Shown here: one piece after another, positions 1 to 8,361 of the stretch
Layout: each line of letters begins with the position of its first letter
Numbering within the stretch: position 1 is the stretch's first letter
Assembly: GCA_051306365.1 (NCBI GenBank)
Contig: JBPPNC010000087.1
Span: 1-64,000 of the forward strand
Length of the DNA stretch: 64,000 nt
Direction: 5' to 3'
DNA from: Svornostia sp051306365
Lineage (GTDB): Bacteria > Actinomycetota > Thermoleophilia > Solirubrobacterales > Solirubrobacteraceae
Notes under the pieces: generated by a model
Seen by the model: the letters and a program-made list of their open reading frames with translations, nothing else
Told to the model about the DNA's origin: nothing
The model's database searches: none
Translations under genes and position numbers: made by a program

Positions 1-664
1 TCCCGCAAGCACGCCACGGCGGTCAGCCCAGCGAAGAGCGCCCGGAGGTTCGTGGGCGGGGCAGCGGCAGCGTGATCTCCCGTCGCTCGCCCGGCTCCAG
101 CCACACCTTCTCGGCGCCGCGCCGCTGCCACGGCGGCTGTACCGGCGCGCCGCCGATGGGCGGCAGTCCGACCTAGAGGTGCGGCGCCGCCGCGCCACGT
201 CGCGCGCCCGTGTTGCGCACGGCGAACGTCACGCCGCTGGCCTCCGCCCGCAGGTCCGAATACCCGAATGACGTGTGCGAAACCCCGTGCCCGAACGGGT
301 ACGCTGGCGCGATCCCGCGCGCGGCGAACCAGCAGTAGCCCACGAGGACGCCCATCTCGTAGTGCACGTGCTGCGCCGCGGTGCCCGCGTAGCGCCGCGT
401 CGATCCCGCGGTCGGAAGGTCGGCTTCGCGCACCGGGAACGAGACCGGCAGGCGGCCGGACGGATCGCCGTCGCCGAAGAGCACCCGCGCGATCGCCGTC
501 CCACCCGCCTGGCCGGGATACCAGCCTTGCACGACCGCGGCGACCCGATCGCGCCACGGCAGGCGACGCAGGCGACGATCACCGCCGAGGCCGGTTTCGT
601 CAACGGGCGTCCGTTCGGCCCGTTCGGCGACCCGCTCGCCCAGCGCTTCGTGTGGCGCTCGCAT
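1..664 (-). pseudogene. Broken GH3 beta-glucosidase, C-terminal part
   Basis: Reading leftwards, the frame gives a glycoside hydrolase family 3 C-terminal domain: a stretch LPWRDRVAAVVQGWYPGQAG (near 560-500), then FGDGDPSGRLPVSFP and YPFGHGVSHTSF, the usual lead into the fibronectin III-like tail. A TAG at 175-173 interrupts the frame; beyond it the same frame continues with VGLPPIGG and EKVWLEPGERREITLPL, the expected tail, until a TGA at 25-23. Upstream of about 600 the sequence no longer looks like GH3, so the N-terminal catalytic barrel is missing. GH3 enzymes hydrolyse beta-glucosides or xylosides; this copy cannot be functional. The nonsense codon most simply arose from a Tyr codon. 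Confidence 0.8.
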
Positions 665-740
665 GACCCGGTCACCCTCGCCGCGAAGCTGCGCGGGACG
701 CGAGTGATCCTGGCTGGTCGGCGCCTACGGCACGCTGAGC

Positions 741-1816
741 GTGGTATGCCCGAAGTTGCAGCGTACGGGCTCCCGAAGTTGTAGCGTTGGGAAGGCCGAC
801 CTCACGCGAGCCATGTCGTCTGCGCCTCCGGTCCTCTTCGACGAATGGCAGCGCCACCCACCCGTGTGGGACTCGGTGCGCAACGCCGACGACGCCGGCG
901 CTCCACCAGGCAGTTTCCTCCTGGCGGGTTCGGCCGACCCCCGCGACGCGCCTGCCCACACCGGAGCGGGCCGGATCGTCACCATGCGGCTGCGACCGCT
1001 CTCGCTGGCCGAGCGCCTGCCTGGCCAGCAGACCGTGAGCCTGGCGACGCTGCTCGCCGGCGATCGTCCCTCACTCGAGGGCGAGAGCGACAGTGGACTG
1101 GAGGTGTACGTCGACGAGATCCTCGGAAGCGGCTTCCCCGGACTCCGCCGCTACGAGAACGCCGGTCGCCGTACACAGCCGCCTACGCCGCCGCGGTGGG
1201 TACGACCGCGTCGTTCGAGGCGATCCGTCGCGCGGCGACAAGCAACGAGCCCGACAAGCCGGCGCGGAGCACCGTCGCCCCGTATCGCGACGCTTTGGAA
1301 CGCCTGTTCGTGCTCGATCCGATCCGCGCATGGCGGCCGGCGGCGAACGCGCTCGGAGAGCTGGGCGACGCTGTCAAGCACGACCTCGTCGACCCGGCGC
1401 TGGCCGCTCGGCTGGTCCGTGCGACGGCGGACAAGCTTCTGGCGGGCGCCGCGTCCGGCCCGCCGGTTGCGCGCGAAGGGACGCAGCTCGGCTCGCTCTT
1501 CGAATCCCTCGTCGCGCAGTCGGTGAAGGTGTACACGGCGTCGGCCGAGGACGCCGAGGATGACGTTCGCCACCTTCGCACGCATCGCGGGGAGCACGAG
1601 ATCGACCTCTTGGTCGAGCGCGAGGACGGCGCGGTGCTTGCGATCGAGGTCAAGCTCACGGCGACACCGAACGACGCCGACGTTCGGCATCTGCACTGGC
1701 TCGCCGCCCGGCTGGGCGACGAGCTCATCGACTCAGTTGTGGTCACGACGGGTCGACACGCCTACCGCCGGCCGGACGGGGTGGCGGTCGCGCCGGCGGC
1801 GCTGCTGGGACCGTGA
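741..1816 (+). pseudogene. Decayed COG1373/DUF4143 family ATPase
   Basis: Two reading frames together make most of a COG1373 protein (AAA ATPase plus DUF4143 domain). Frame one (to about 1160) has PPVLFDEWQRHPPVWDSVR, the family's Walker B/DEWQ region, FLLAGSA (sensor-like) and RPLSLAERL, then VDEILGSGFPGLRR. From about 1169 another frame takes over with AYAAAVGTTASFEAI and ends in the DUF4143 tail, including EIDLLVEREDG and IEVKLTATP, which resemble a nuclease-fold core. The P-loop segment normally preceding DEWQ is absent, and the roughly 40 residues normally between GLRR and AYAA are missing at the frame switch. So it carries a 5' truncation and an internal out-of-frame deletion. Some members of this family act with toxin-antitoxin systems; no role can be claimed here. 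Confidence 0.75.
749..791. repeat. Two near-identical 20-bp direct repeats, 23 bp apart
   Basis: The unit CCCGAAGTTGCAGCGTACGG (749-768) recurs as CCCGAAGTTGTAGCGTTGGG (772-791), differing at three or four bases. The pair lies directly before the decayed COG1373 ATPase. A 23-bp period, about two helical turns, would suit a tandem operator, but no regulator is linked to it here. Confidence 0.45.
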
Positions 1817-1836
1817 CGCCTCGGTCGTCCAGTCGC

Positions 1837-2757
1837 TCAGCCCGGGGAGCCGCCCATCCCCCAGCCGCGCTTCTCGCTCTCGGCGAACAGGCGGCTGTGC
1901 ATGGCCTCGGTCGGCCCGCGGAACACCTGATTGGTCACCACATCGGCCGGGCCGAGCCACCACGGACCTGCGATCCGCGGCTTCTTCACGATGGCGTGGC
2001 ACATGATGTGCGCGGCCTCGTCGGTGGTCATCGCGGGCATGCCCTTCGTGAAGGCCGACGACGCCATCCGGGTGCGGACGAGTCCCATGTGCACCGTCGT
2101 CGCGGCCACGCCGTCGGGGCGAACCTCCTGCGCGACGCAGCGGACCCACATGTCGAACGCCGCCTTCGACGACAGGTACGCCGACCACGCCGGCGCGATC
2201 GGCATCCCGTATACGCCCCACGTCGACGTGTTCACGAGGTGGCCGGAGCCGCGCTCGCGCATGGCGGGCAGGAGCCCGAGCGTCAGGCGTACGGGGGCGA
2301 GGTAGTTGATGTCGATGGTCCGCTGGAAGTCGTGGAAGCGGTCAGCGGACTCGGCGATGCTGCGGTGAATCGACCGGCCCGCATTGTTGACGAGGACGTC
2401 GGGTGCGCCGTGCTCGGCGAGGACGCCTTCGGCCAATGACCCGACGGCGTCGAAGTCGGTGAGGTCGCACGGGAGCGCGACCGCGGTTCCGTCGGCACCG
2501 TCGCCGTTGAGGTCGTCGACGAGCTCCTGCAGGCGATCCGCCGTCCGGGCTACGAGCAGCGTGGTCGCACCGGCTCCGACGAGCCGCCTGGCCGTCGCTT
2601 CGCCGATCCCGAACGACGCGCCGGTGAGCAGCACGACACGGCCCCCGACTGCGTCCCGCAGTTCGTCCTCGTTGACCCGGATGTGCCCGTGTGTCGCCAG
2701 CCGGGCGAGGCGATCGGGGAGTGATGTCAGTGTGCGGGGGGACGGTACAAGGCGCAT
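1837..2757 (-). CDS. SDR-family NAD(P)-dependent oxidoreductase (SadH-like)
   Basis: A 306-residue short-chain dehydrogenase/reductase. The Rossmann motif is TGASFGIGEATARRL (near residue 47), followed by NNAGRS and the catalytic Ser with a YLSSK active-site box (Tyr and Lys). The N-terminal extension with NEDELRDAVGGRVVLLTG and the core LVNNAGRSIHRSIAES resemble the mycobacterial SadH/Rv3085 type linked to fatty acid or xenobiotic oxidation; that comparison is from memory. I start at the ATG at 2757, since upstream residues in the same frame belong to a different family (acyl-CoA synthetase relic). Substrate unknown. It converges on the decayed ATPase. Confidence 0.85.
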   Translation of the reverse strand: MRLVPSPRTLTSLPDRLARLATHGHIRVNEDELRDAVGGRVVLLTGASFGIGEATARRLVGAGATTLLVARTADRLQELVDDLNGDGADGTAVALPCDLTDFDAVGSLAEGVLAEHGAPDVLVNNAGRSIHRSIAESADRFHDFQRTIDINYLAPVRLTLGLLPAMRERGSGHLVNTSTWGVYGMPIAPAWSAYLSSKAAFDMWVRCVAQEVRPDGVAATTVHMGLVRTRMASSAFTKGMPAMTTDEAAHIMCHAIVKKPRIAGPWWLGPADVVTNQVFRGPTEAMHSRLFAESEKRGWGMGGSPG

Positions 2758-2793
2758 GGTGGGCGAAGGATGCCACGAGTCCCGTCCCGAGCG

Positions 2794-2874
2794 TGCCCTT
2801 CGCCGCACCTTGCCCGTCGCGGTTCGCGGGAGGTCCTCGACGAACACGACGTCCCGCGGCACCTTGCCGCCCAT
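2794..2874 (-). pseudogene. Relic of an acyl-CoA synthetase C-terminus
   Basis: In frame with, and directly upstream of, the SDR is MGGKVPRDVVFVEDLPRTAT then GKVRRRA, which is the conserved C-terminal end of AMP-forming acyl-CoA/acid-CoA ligases (K-x-P...LPRT-x-x-GK, containing the catalytic lysine). Nothing convincing of the rest of the enzyme can be read upstream. The frame runs on without a stop into the SDR start, so it could be translated as an N-terminal extension. It suggests a former fadD-SDR gene pair lost by deletion. Confidence 0.65.
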
Positions 2875-3032
2875 GCCGCGAGCCGCTGCCTGAACTGCTC
2901 ATCCGGCATTCCGAGGACCGCGGCGAGCGGTACGAGTTCAGATGGCTCGGCGTGGGCATCGGCATCGCCGTCCAGCGATGCTCGATCCGAGCATTCCCGT
3001 GGACACGCCGCCGCGGCTGTTCGACAGCCTCG

Positions 3033-3881
3033 TCAGGTCGACGGCGCGCGGGCGAACGTCTCCACCGTGACCACGGCGGTGACGGTGAACGGTTCGGGGA
3101 CGGCGGCCACGCGGGCGGCGATCTCCTCCGGCGTCGCGTGGAACGCGGTGGGCCCCATCCCGGCGAGTTGCGCGAGCGCGGCATGGTCGAGCGCGAGGGC
3201 GACCCGGACACCGCGCAGGGCGATGGACACGAGCTCCGGGCTCAGCCGTTCGTGCAGCCGCGCGCGCTTCTCCGGCTGCACGCCGATGAGCCCGAGCGGG
3301 CCGGCGGCCTCGGCCAGGTGATCGGCCGCGGCGCTGGCGACGACGAGCACACCGCCGGGCGCGAGCACCCGGGCGAACTCCGCGGTGTTGCGCGGCGAGA
3401 AGGCGCTGAGCAGCACGTCGGCGGCGCCGTCACGCAGCGGCAGCGGCGCGGTGGCGTCGCACGCGATCGCCGCCAGGCGTGGGTGGGCGCGGGCGGCCCG
3501 CCGGGTGGCGGTGCGCGACGCGTCGAGGGCGATCCCGGTCCAGCCCGGGCGGGCGTCGAGCACGCCGGCGGTGTGGTGCCCGGTCCCGGCGCCGACATCG
3601 ACGAGGCACGCATGCTCGACCGTCGGGCACGCCGCGCCGATCGCGTCGGTCAGCAGCGCGTAGTGGCCGGCGCCGAGGAACGCGTCGCGCGCGGCGAGCA
3701 TGGCGTCGGTGTCGCCCGGCGGCAGCTGCGCGCGCGGGCCGAGCAGCGTGACCCCGCCCCCGCGCGCGCGGTCGAACCGGTGCCCCTCGCCGCACGCGAC
3801 GGTGCGCTCATCGCAGGTCATCGCGGCGCCGCAGTGTGGGCAGCGCAGGCGGTCGGTGACGGCGGCGAGCGGGTCGCTCAC
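3033..3881 (-). CDS. rlmA: RlmA-like 23S rRNA (guanine-N1) methyltransferase
   Basis: 282 residues. The N-terminus holds a zinc finger of the RlmA type: LRCPHCGAAMT (CxxC) and a second pair, Cys and His, in VACGEGHRFD. A class I SAM-methyltransferase domain follows with motif I VDVGAGTGHHT and a LLSAFSPRN motif IV. RlmA enzymes methylate G745 or G748 of 23S rRNA; the Gram-positive form (RlmAII) influences tylosin-type macrolide sensitivity. The GTG start at 3881 overlaps the TGA of the upstream GntR gene by 4 bases (GTGA), so translation is likely coupled. Last gene of a three-gene operon with an exporter. Confidence 0.8.
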   Translation of the reverse strand: MSDPLAAVTDRLRCPHCGAAMTCDERTVACGEGHRFDRARGGGVTLLGPRAQLPPGDTDAMLAARDAFLGAGHYALLTDAIGAACPTVEHACLVDVGAGTGHHTAGVLDARPGWTGIALDASRTATRRAARAHPRLAAIACDATAPLPLRDGAADVLLSAFSPRNTAEFARVLAPGGVLVVASAAADHLAEAAGPLGLIGVQPEKRARLHERLSPELVSIALRGVRVALALDHAALAQLAGMGPTAFHATPEEIAARVAAVPEPFTVTAVVTVETFARAPST

Positions 3882-4516
3882 GGACCGGTGGTCAGCGCGG
3901 TCAGCGCCTCGTCGACGTGGGCGCGCAGCACCTCGGGCCCGTCGCGCTCGATTGCGGCGACGAGTTCGAGGTGGTCGGGGCCGAGCCGGGCGCGCGTCCA
4001 GACCGGCCGCAGCTGCATGGTGAAGAGGCCGAGCTCGCCGTCGAGCGCGGCGTACGCCCGCGTGATGCGCGGGGCGCCGCCGGCGGCGACGATCGCGCGG
4101 TGCACGGCGTTGTGCGCGGCGGCGACGTCGGCCCACCCGGTGCGCCGCGCGGCGGCGAGGCGCGCGAGTTGGGCGGCGGCGTCGTGGACCGGCGCAGGCA
4201 GCCGGCCGTCGTGGTGCTCGAGGGCGAGATGGGCGGCTTCACGCTCAAGGGCGAGGCGCAGCGCGAACAGGTCGCGCAGCTCGTCGGCGTCGAGCTGCGC
4301 CACCCGCGCGCCGCGGTTCGGCTCGATCCGGACGAGGCCCTCCGCCTCCAGTGCGCGCAGCGCCGCGCGGAGGGTGTGGCGCGCCACGTCATAGCGCTCG
4401 GTCAGTTCGCGTTCGACGAGCCGCTCGCCGGCGGGCAGCTCGCCCTCGAGGATCCGGTCGCGCAGGACGGTGACGAGGGCCTCGACGGCCGAGACGCGCG
4501 GGAGCGGGCGATTCAT
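3878..4516 (-). CDS. GntR/FCD-family transcriptional regulator
   Basis: 212 residues. The winged helix-turn-helix occupies residues 10-75, with RLVERELTERYDVARHTLRA and the wing GLVRIEPNRGARVA. The C-terminal FCD domain (about 80-205) is all-helical with FALRLALEREAAHLA and the His-containing AHNAVHRAIVAA segment that in FCD proteins helps bind a metal and ligand. It overlaps the exporter gene by 4 bases (ATGA) and is followed by rlmA. The palindrome just before the exporter start is the natural candidate operator, giving autoregulation; the ligand is unknown. Confidence 0.85.
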   Translation of the reverse strand: MNRPLPRVSAVEALVTVLRDRILEGELPAGERLVERELTERYDVARHTLRAALRALEAEGLVRIEPNRGARVAQLDADELRDLFALRLALEREAAHLALEHHDGRLPAPVHDAAAQLARLAAARRTGWADVAAAHNAVHRAIVAAGGAPRITRAYAALDGELGLFTMQLRPVWTRARLGPDHLELVAAIERDGPEVLRAHVDEALTALTTGP

Positions 4517-5403
4517 GTGGGGGAAGGAGCGTCAGCGAGCTCCCCCGGCTGCACCCGAGCCCCTGGCGAGGGTGCAGCCAGCACCGCGAGCCCAGCGAGG
4601 ACGAGCGCGGCGCCGACGACGCCGACGGCCCCGGGCGTCTCGCCGAGGATCGTCACGCCGAGCAGCGCGGCGGTGACCGGCTCGGCGAGCACGATCGTGG
4701 CGGTCTCGCCGCTGGAGAGGTGGCGCAGGCCGCGTGCGAAGAGGACGTACGCCAGCGCGGTGGGGATCGTGCCGAGGTACAGCGCGAGCGCCAGCCCACC
4801 GGGCTCAGCCAGGAACGCGGGGCCCGCGAGGAACAGGACGGGGAGCAGCAGGACGCCGGCACTCGCGAAGCCCGCGGCCATCACGCCCTCGGGCGTGGCG
4901 CCGCGCTGGAGCTGGCCCTTCGTGACGACCGTGTACGTCCCGTAGCCCGCACCGGCGATCACGGCCAGCACGATGCCCAGCGGGTCGATGCTCGCGTCCG
5001 AGCCACCGCCGAGGACGAGCAGCGCGACGCCGGTGCCCGCAAGGGTCGTGGCCGCCGCCCAGCGCCGCGTCAGGTGTTCGCCGTTGAGCAGCGCGCCGAG
5101 GCCGCCCGCGACCGCGGGGCCGGTCCCGATCGCCACGACGGTGCCGACCGCCACGCCCGTGAGGTCCACCGCCGCGAAGAACGCCAGCTGGTAGATGGCG
5201 ATCCCCGCGGCGATCCCCGCGATCGCGCGCCGGTCGCGCGGCAGCGCGGCGCCGAGCACGCGCGCGGCGAGCAGGAGCAGCGCGCCGCCGACGATGATGC
5301 GCGCGGCCCCGACTGCAAGGGGGCTGGCGTCCGGGCCGAGAGCCTGGGCGGTGCCGGTCGTGCCGAACAGGATGGCGGCGACGAGGACGAGCAGGCGCGG
5401 CAT
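4513..5403 (-). CDS. EamA/DMT-superfamily exporter
   Basis: 296 residues of hydrophobic sequence forming about ten membrane helices in two EamA repeats (residues 1-135 and 140-285). Typical features are FGTTGTAQALGP at the first helix and GYGTYTVVTKGQLQ at the start of the second repeat, which ends with LAEPVTAALLGVTILGE. DMT carriers usually export amino acids, nucleosides or drugs; the substrate cannot be told. It is the first gene of an operon with a GntR regulator and an rRNA methyltransferase, and its ATG directly follows a palindrome, so there is essentially no room for a leader. Confidence 0.85.
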   Translation of the reverse strand: MPRLLVLVAAILFGTTGTAQALGPDASPLAVGAARIIVGGALLLLAARVLGAALPRDRRAIAGIAAGIAIYQLAFFAAVDLTGVAVGTVVAIGTGPAVAGGLGALLNGEHLTRRWAAATTLAGTGVALLVLGGGSDASIDPLGIVLAVIAGAGYGTYTVVTKGQLQRGATPEGVMAAGFASAGVLLLPVLFLAGPAFLAEPGGLALALYLGTIPTALAYVLFARGLRHLSSGETATIVLAEPVTAALLGVTILGETPGAVGVVGAALVLAGLAVLAAPSPGARVQPGELADAPSPT

Positions 5404-5404
5404 G

Positions 5405-5421
5405 TGTGGAATTGTTCCACA
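5405..5421. promoter_or_regulatory. Palindromic operator before the exporter operon
   Basis: TGTGGAA-TTG-TTCCACA is a perfect 7-bp inverted repeat with a 3-base spacer, ending one or two bases before the exporter ATG (5403). On the transcribed strand AACAAT lies 7 bases before the ATG, the same spacing as other -10 boxes in this window, so a bound repressor would cover the core promoter. The co-transcribed GntR/FCD protein is the obvious candidate. Confidence 0.7.
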
Positions 5422-5438
5422 ATGCGCGCGAAAAGAAT

Positions 5439-5463
5439 AGCGGCCGGGATCACCCCGGCCGCT
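5439..5463 (-). terminator. Rho-independent terminator of trxA
   Basis: AGCGGCCGGG / CCCGGCCGCT are perfect 10-bp arms around a 5-base loop. On the minus strand the stem is followed by ATTCTTTTC, a short T-rich run, 15 bases after the trxA stop codon. It separates trxA from the exporter operon. Confidence 0.8.
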
Positions 5464-5478
5464 GACAGGCTGGTGGCC

Positions 5479-5805
5479 CTACGCGAGGACCGGCTCGAGC
5501 TCGGACTCGAGCTTGCGCTTCGGGTACGCGCCGATGATCTTCTTCGCGACGCTGCCGTGCTTGAAGATGATCATGGTCGGGATCGAGAGGACCTCGAACT
5601 GCGCGGCCGTCTGCTGGTTCTCGTCGACGTTGAGCTTGACGATCTTCAGCTCGGGCTTCTCGCCGGCGATCTCCTCGAGGACGGGGGCCACGACGCGGCA
5701 CGGACCGCACCAGGGCGCCCAGAAGTCGACGAGCACGGGGCCGTCGGCCTCGATGACCTCGGCCTGGAAATTCGCGTCGGTGACGTCCTGAAGGGTGCCG
5801 GCCAT
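5479..5805 (-). CDS. trxA: Thioredoxin
   Basis: 108 residues, the full length of a classical cytosolic thioredoxin. The redox site is FWAPWCGPCR near residue 30; the cis-proline motif is SIPTMIIF and the C-terminus carries GAYPKRKLESEL. It reduces protein disulfides using electrons from thioredoxin reductase, which is not in this window. The ATG at 5805 is chosen because a GGAGA ribosome site lies about 9 bases upstream and because upstream residues do not belong to the family. Confidence 0.95.
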   Translation of the reverse strand: MAGTLQDVTDANFQAEVIEADGPVLVDFWAPWCGPCRVVAPVLEEIAGEKPELKIVKLNVDENQQTAAQFEVLSIPTMIIFKHGSVAKKIIGAYPKRKLESELEPVLA

Positions 5806-5841
5806 GGGTGTGGTCTCCGTTCGGAAGCTGGGTCCCTCACC

Positions 5842-5847
5842 ACTATA
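5842..5847 (-). promoter_or_regulatory. Putative trxA -10 element
   Basis: TATAGT on the minus strand, about 37 bases before the trxA ATG, leaves room for a leader with the GGAGA ribosome site. No clear -35 hexamer is visible at the usual distance. Confidence 0.45.
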
Positions 5848-5866
5848 CAAAGTGAAGCGAGGCGGG

Positions 5867-6574
5867 CTACAGCCCGAGCGCGTACTCCAGCAGGATCGGG
5901 GTGACGTACACCTCGGTCACCGCGGCGAGGACGAGCATCGGCACGGCGATCGCGACGGTGACGAACGTCGCCGCCAGCAGCTGGTCCCACTCGCCGCGGC
6001 GGCTCGCGATGATCCACGCCGCGAGCGGCAGGAAGACCGCGACGAGCTCGGGCAGCGCGTGCGGCAGCAACAGGAGGAGCAGGAACGGCGGGCTCACGTC
6101 GTTCTGCGCGGCGAGCGTGCTGAGACCTTCGCCGAGCACCCAGGCCTGCGTGACGACGCTGAAGATGGTCGCGGCGGCCACGAAGGCGATGGCCAGCGGG
6201 CCGGCCTTCTCGTGGATCCACCGCCAGGCGCCGGTGTACCGCTCGGCTTCGGCGGGCAGCGATGAACCGGCGATGAACCCGGCCACGCACGCCAGCGCGT
6301 GGAGGGCGAGCACCAGCCCGTTGCGGAAGAGGAAGAACCCCACCTGCTCCAGCGGCGGGCTCGCGGCGAAGCCCGGAAGGACCATCGGAGTCGGGTTCGG
6401 CGTCACGACTGCGGCGACGACGAGCACGCCGGCGAGCAGCGCCACGGTGATCGCCAGACTCCCCGCGGACCACGGGCCGATCACCTGCCACGGGCGGTCG
6501 TTCCACGCGTGGAAGACGGAGCGCGTGCTCTTGAGTCCCTGGACGAGGACGAGGTCGTCGGTGCGTGAAGACAT
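5867..6574 (-). CDS. Stage II sporulation protein M family membrane protein
   Basis: 235 residues of the SpoIIM (DUF95) family. After a cytosolic start, helices run at about residues 36-60, 85-105, 118-145, 165-190 and 200-228; HALPELVAVFLPLAAWII is the family signature (H-x3-E in the membrane). In Bacillus SpoIIM works in septal peptidoglycan degradation, but in non-sporulating actinobacteria the family has no settled role. It lies on the same strand as and just upstream of trxA. No sporulation genes surround it, so the name should not be read as function. Confidence 0.75.
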   Translation of the reverse strand: MSSRTDDLVLVQGLKSTRSVFHAWNDRPWQVIGPWSAGSLAITVALLAGVLVVAAVVTPNPTPMVLPGFAASPPLEQVGFFLFRNGLVLALHALACVAGFIAGSSLPAEAERYTGAWRWIHEKAGPLAIAFVAAATIFSVVTQAWVLGEGLSTLAAQNDVSPPFLLLLLLPHALPELVAVFLPLAAWIIASRRGEWDQLLAATFVTVAIAVPMLVLAAVTEVYVTPILLEYALGL

Positions 6575-6618
6575 CGTCCCGGGGGATCGGCCGGGGGCGT
6601 GACGGCTTGAGCGCTTCG

Positions 6619-6624
6619 TAGGCT
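6619..6624 (+). promoter_or_regulatory. -10 box of a probable leaderless polX transcript
   Basis: TAGGCT is followed by 6 bases and then the GTG start of polX, with no Shine-Dalgarno sequence between. The same arrangement recurs at other operon heads in this window. Confidence 0.55.
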
Positions 6625-6630
6625 TGGGGC

Positions 6631-8361
6631 GTGGCCGACATGCCGAACCGCGAGATCGCCGCCGCGCTCGACGAGCTCGGCGACCTCTACGAACTCGATG
6701 GCGCGATCTCGCACCGGGTGCTCGCCTACCGCAACGGCGCGAAGGCGGTGCGCGAGGCGCGGCAGTCCGTTGGCGCGCTCGCCCGCGAGGGACGCGCGAC
6801 GGAGCTGCCGGGCATCGGGGCGACGCTGCAGGAGAAGATCGCGGCGCTCGTCGTCGAGGGCGAGATCCCGGCACGCGCGAAGCTCAAGGCGAAGTACCCG
6901 GAGGGGCTGCTGGAGATCACCCGCCTGCCGGGCGTGGGACCGAAGCGCGTTCGGTTGATGTTCACCGAGCTGGGGATCGATTCGCTCGCGTCGCTGAAGG
7001 CCGCAGCCGAAGGTCAGCAGCTGCGCGCCGTCAAGGGGCTCGGGCCGAAGTTCGAGGAGTCCGTGCTCGCGTCCCTGGAGGCCGGCCTGGGCGAGGCGCC
7101 CGCGCCGCGCGTGCTGCTGTCCCAGGCGCTGCGCGAGGGCGAGGCGATCGTCGCCGGCCTGCGCGCGCACCCGACCGCGAACCGCGTGGAGCTGGCCGGC
7201 AGCGCCCGGCGGCTGGCCGACACGGTGAAGGACCTCGACGTCATCGCCACGGCGGACGACCCGGCCGCGCTCACCGCCGCGCTGGCGCAGCTGCCGGAGA
7301 TCGAGAGCGCCGGCACGGCGGGGGAGAACGCGGCGAAGGGCCGCACGCACACGGGGCTGAGCATCGACCTGCGCGTCGTCGAGCCCGACCAGTTCGGCAA
7401 CCTGCTCCAGCACTTCACCGGCAGCGCGCGGCACAACATCCGCCTACGCGAGAACGCGGTCAGGAAGGGGCTGCACGTCAGCGAATACGGCATCCTCGAT
7501 GACGCCGCCGGCGAGACGCTGCGGTGCGCCACCGAGGAGGAGGTCTACGCCAAGCTCGGCCTGCCGTACGTCCCGCCCGAGCTGCGCGAGGACCGCGGCG
7601 AGCTGGACCCCGGCTTCGCGGTCCCCGAGCTCGTGCGCGAGCAGGACCTGCTCGGTGACCTGCACTGCCACACCGTCGCGTCGGACGGGCGCAACACCAT
7701 CGAGGAGATGGCGCAGGCCGCGATCGAACGGGGCTACCGGTACCTCGCGATCACCGACCACTCCGCCACACACGGGTTCGGCAACCACGTCGACCCCGAC
7801 ACGCTGCGCCGCCAGATCGAGCGGGTCCGGACGATCAACGCGCAGCTCGACGGATTCGAGCTGCTCGTCGGCACCGAGACGAACATCCTCCCCGACGGGT
7901 CGCCGGACTACGACGACGAGCTGCTCGCCGAGCTGGACTGGTGCATCGCGTCGGTGCACACCGCGTTCCAGACGCCGCGCGCGGAGATGACCGCGCGGAT
8001 GGTCGCCGCGGTCGAGCACCCGTGGATCGACGCGATCGGGCACCCGAGCGGCCGCAAACTCGGGCGGCGCCCCGGCTACGACGTCGACCTCGACGCGGTG
8101 ATCGAGGCGGCGGCCCGCACGGGCACGATGCTCGAGATCAACGGGGCGCCCGACCGCCGCGACCTCGACGACATCCACGCGCGCGCCGCGGCGCAGGCCG
8201 GGGTGCAGATCCTGCTCGACAGCGACGCCCACGGGACCGACCGGCTGAGGAACGTGCGCTGGGCGGTCGCGACGGCACGGCGGGCGTGGCTCGGCCCGGA
8301 GCAGATCGCGAACACGCGGCCGTGGCCGGAGTTCGCGGCGCTGCGCAAGCGCGCTAGATGA
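6631..8361 (+). CDS. polX: DNA polymerase X family / PHP domain protein
   Basis: 576 residues with the bacterial PolX layout: N-terminal helix-hairpin-helix and 8-kDa region (1-150; LPGIGATLQEKI and LPGVGPKRVRLMF), nucleotidyltransferase domain (about 160-310; ELAGSARR...KDLDVI supplies the metal-binding aspartates), and a C-terminal PHP domain (335-570; LHCHTVASDGRNT, AITDHS, GTETNIL, ASVH, DAHGTDRL are its metal ligands). Family members fill short gaps in base excision repair and the PHP domain gives 3'-5' exonuclease activity. The GTG start fits the -10 box just upstream. Its stop overlaps the convergent SnoaL-like gene by 8 bases. Confidence 0.9.
   Translation: MADMPNREIAAALDELGDLYELDGAISHRVLAYRNGAKAVREARQSVGALAREGRATELPGIGATLQEKIAALVVEGEIPARAKLKAKYPEGLLEITRLPGVGPKRVRLMFTELGIDSLASLKAAAEGQQLRAVKGLGPKFEESVLASLEAGLGEAPAPRVLLSQALREGEAIVAGLRAHPTANRVELAGSARRLADTVKDLDVIATADDPAALTAALAQLPEIESAGTAGENAAKGRTHTGLSIDLRVVEPDQFGNLLQHFTGSARHNIRLRENAVRKGLHVSEYGILDDAAGETLRCATEEEVYAKLGLPYVPPELREDRGELDPGFAVPELVREQDLLGDLHCHTVASDGRNTIEEMAQAAIERGYRYLAITDHSATHGFGNHVDPDTLRRQIERVRTINAQLDGFELLVGTETNILPDGSPDYDDELLAELDWCIASVHTAFQTPRAEMTARMVAAVEHPWIDAIGHPSGRKLGRRPGYDVDLDAVIEAAARTGTMLEINGAPDRRDLDDIHARAAAQAGVQILLDSDAHGTDRLRNVRWAVATARRAWLGPEQIANTRPWPEFAALRKRAR

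Noticed and set aside
5867..6574. SpoIIM homologue as evidence for sporulation
   Set aside because: The family is widespread in non-sporulating bacteria and no other sporulation gene is present.
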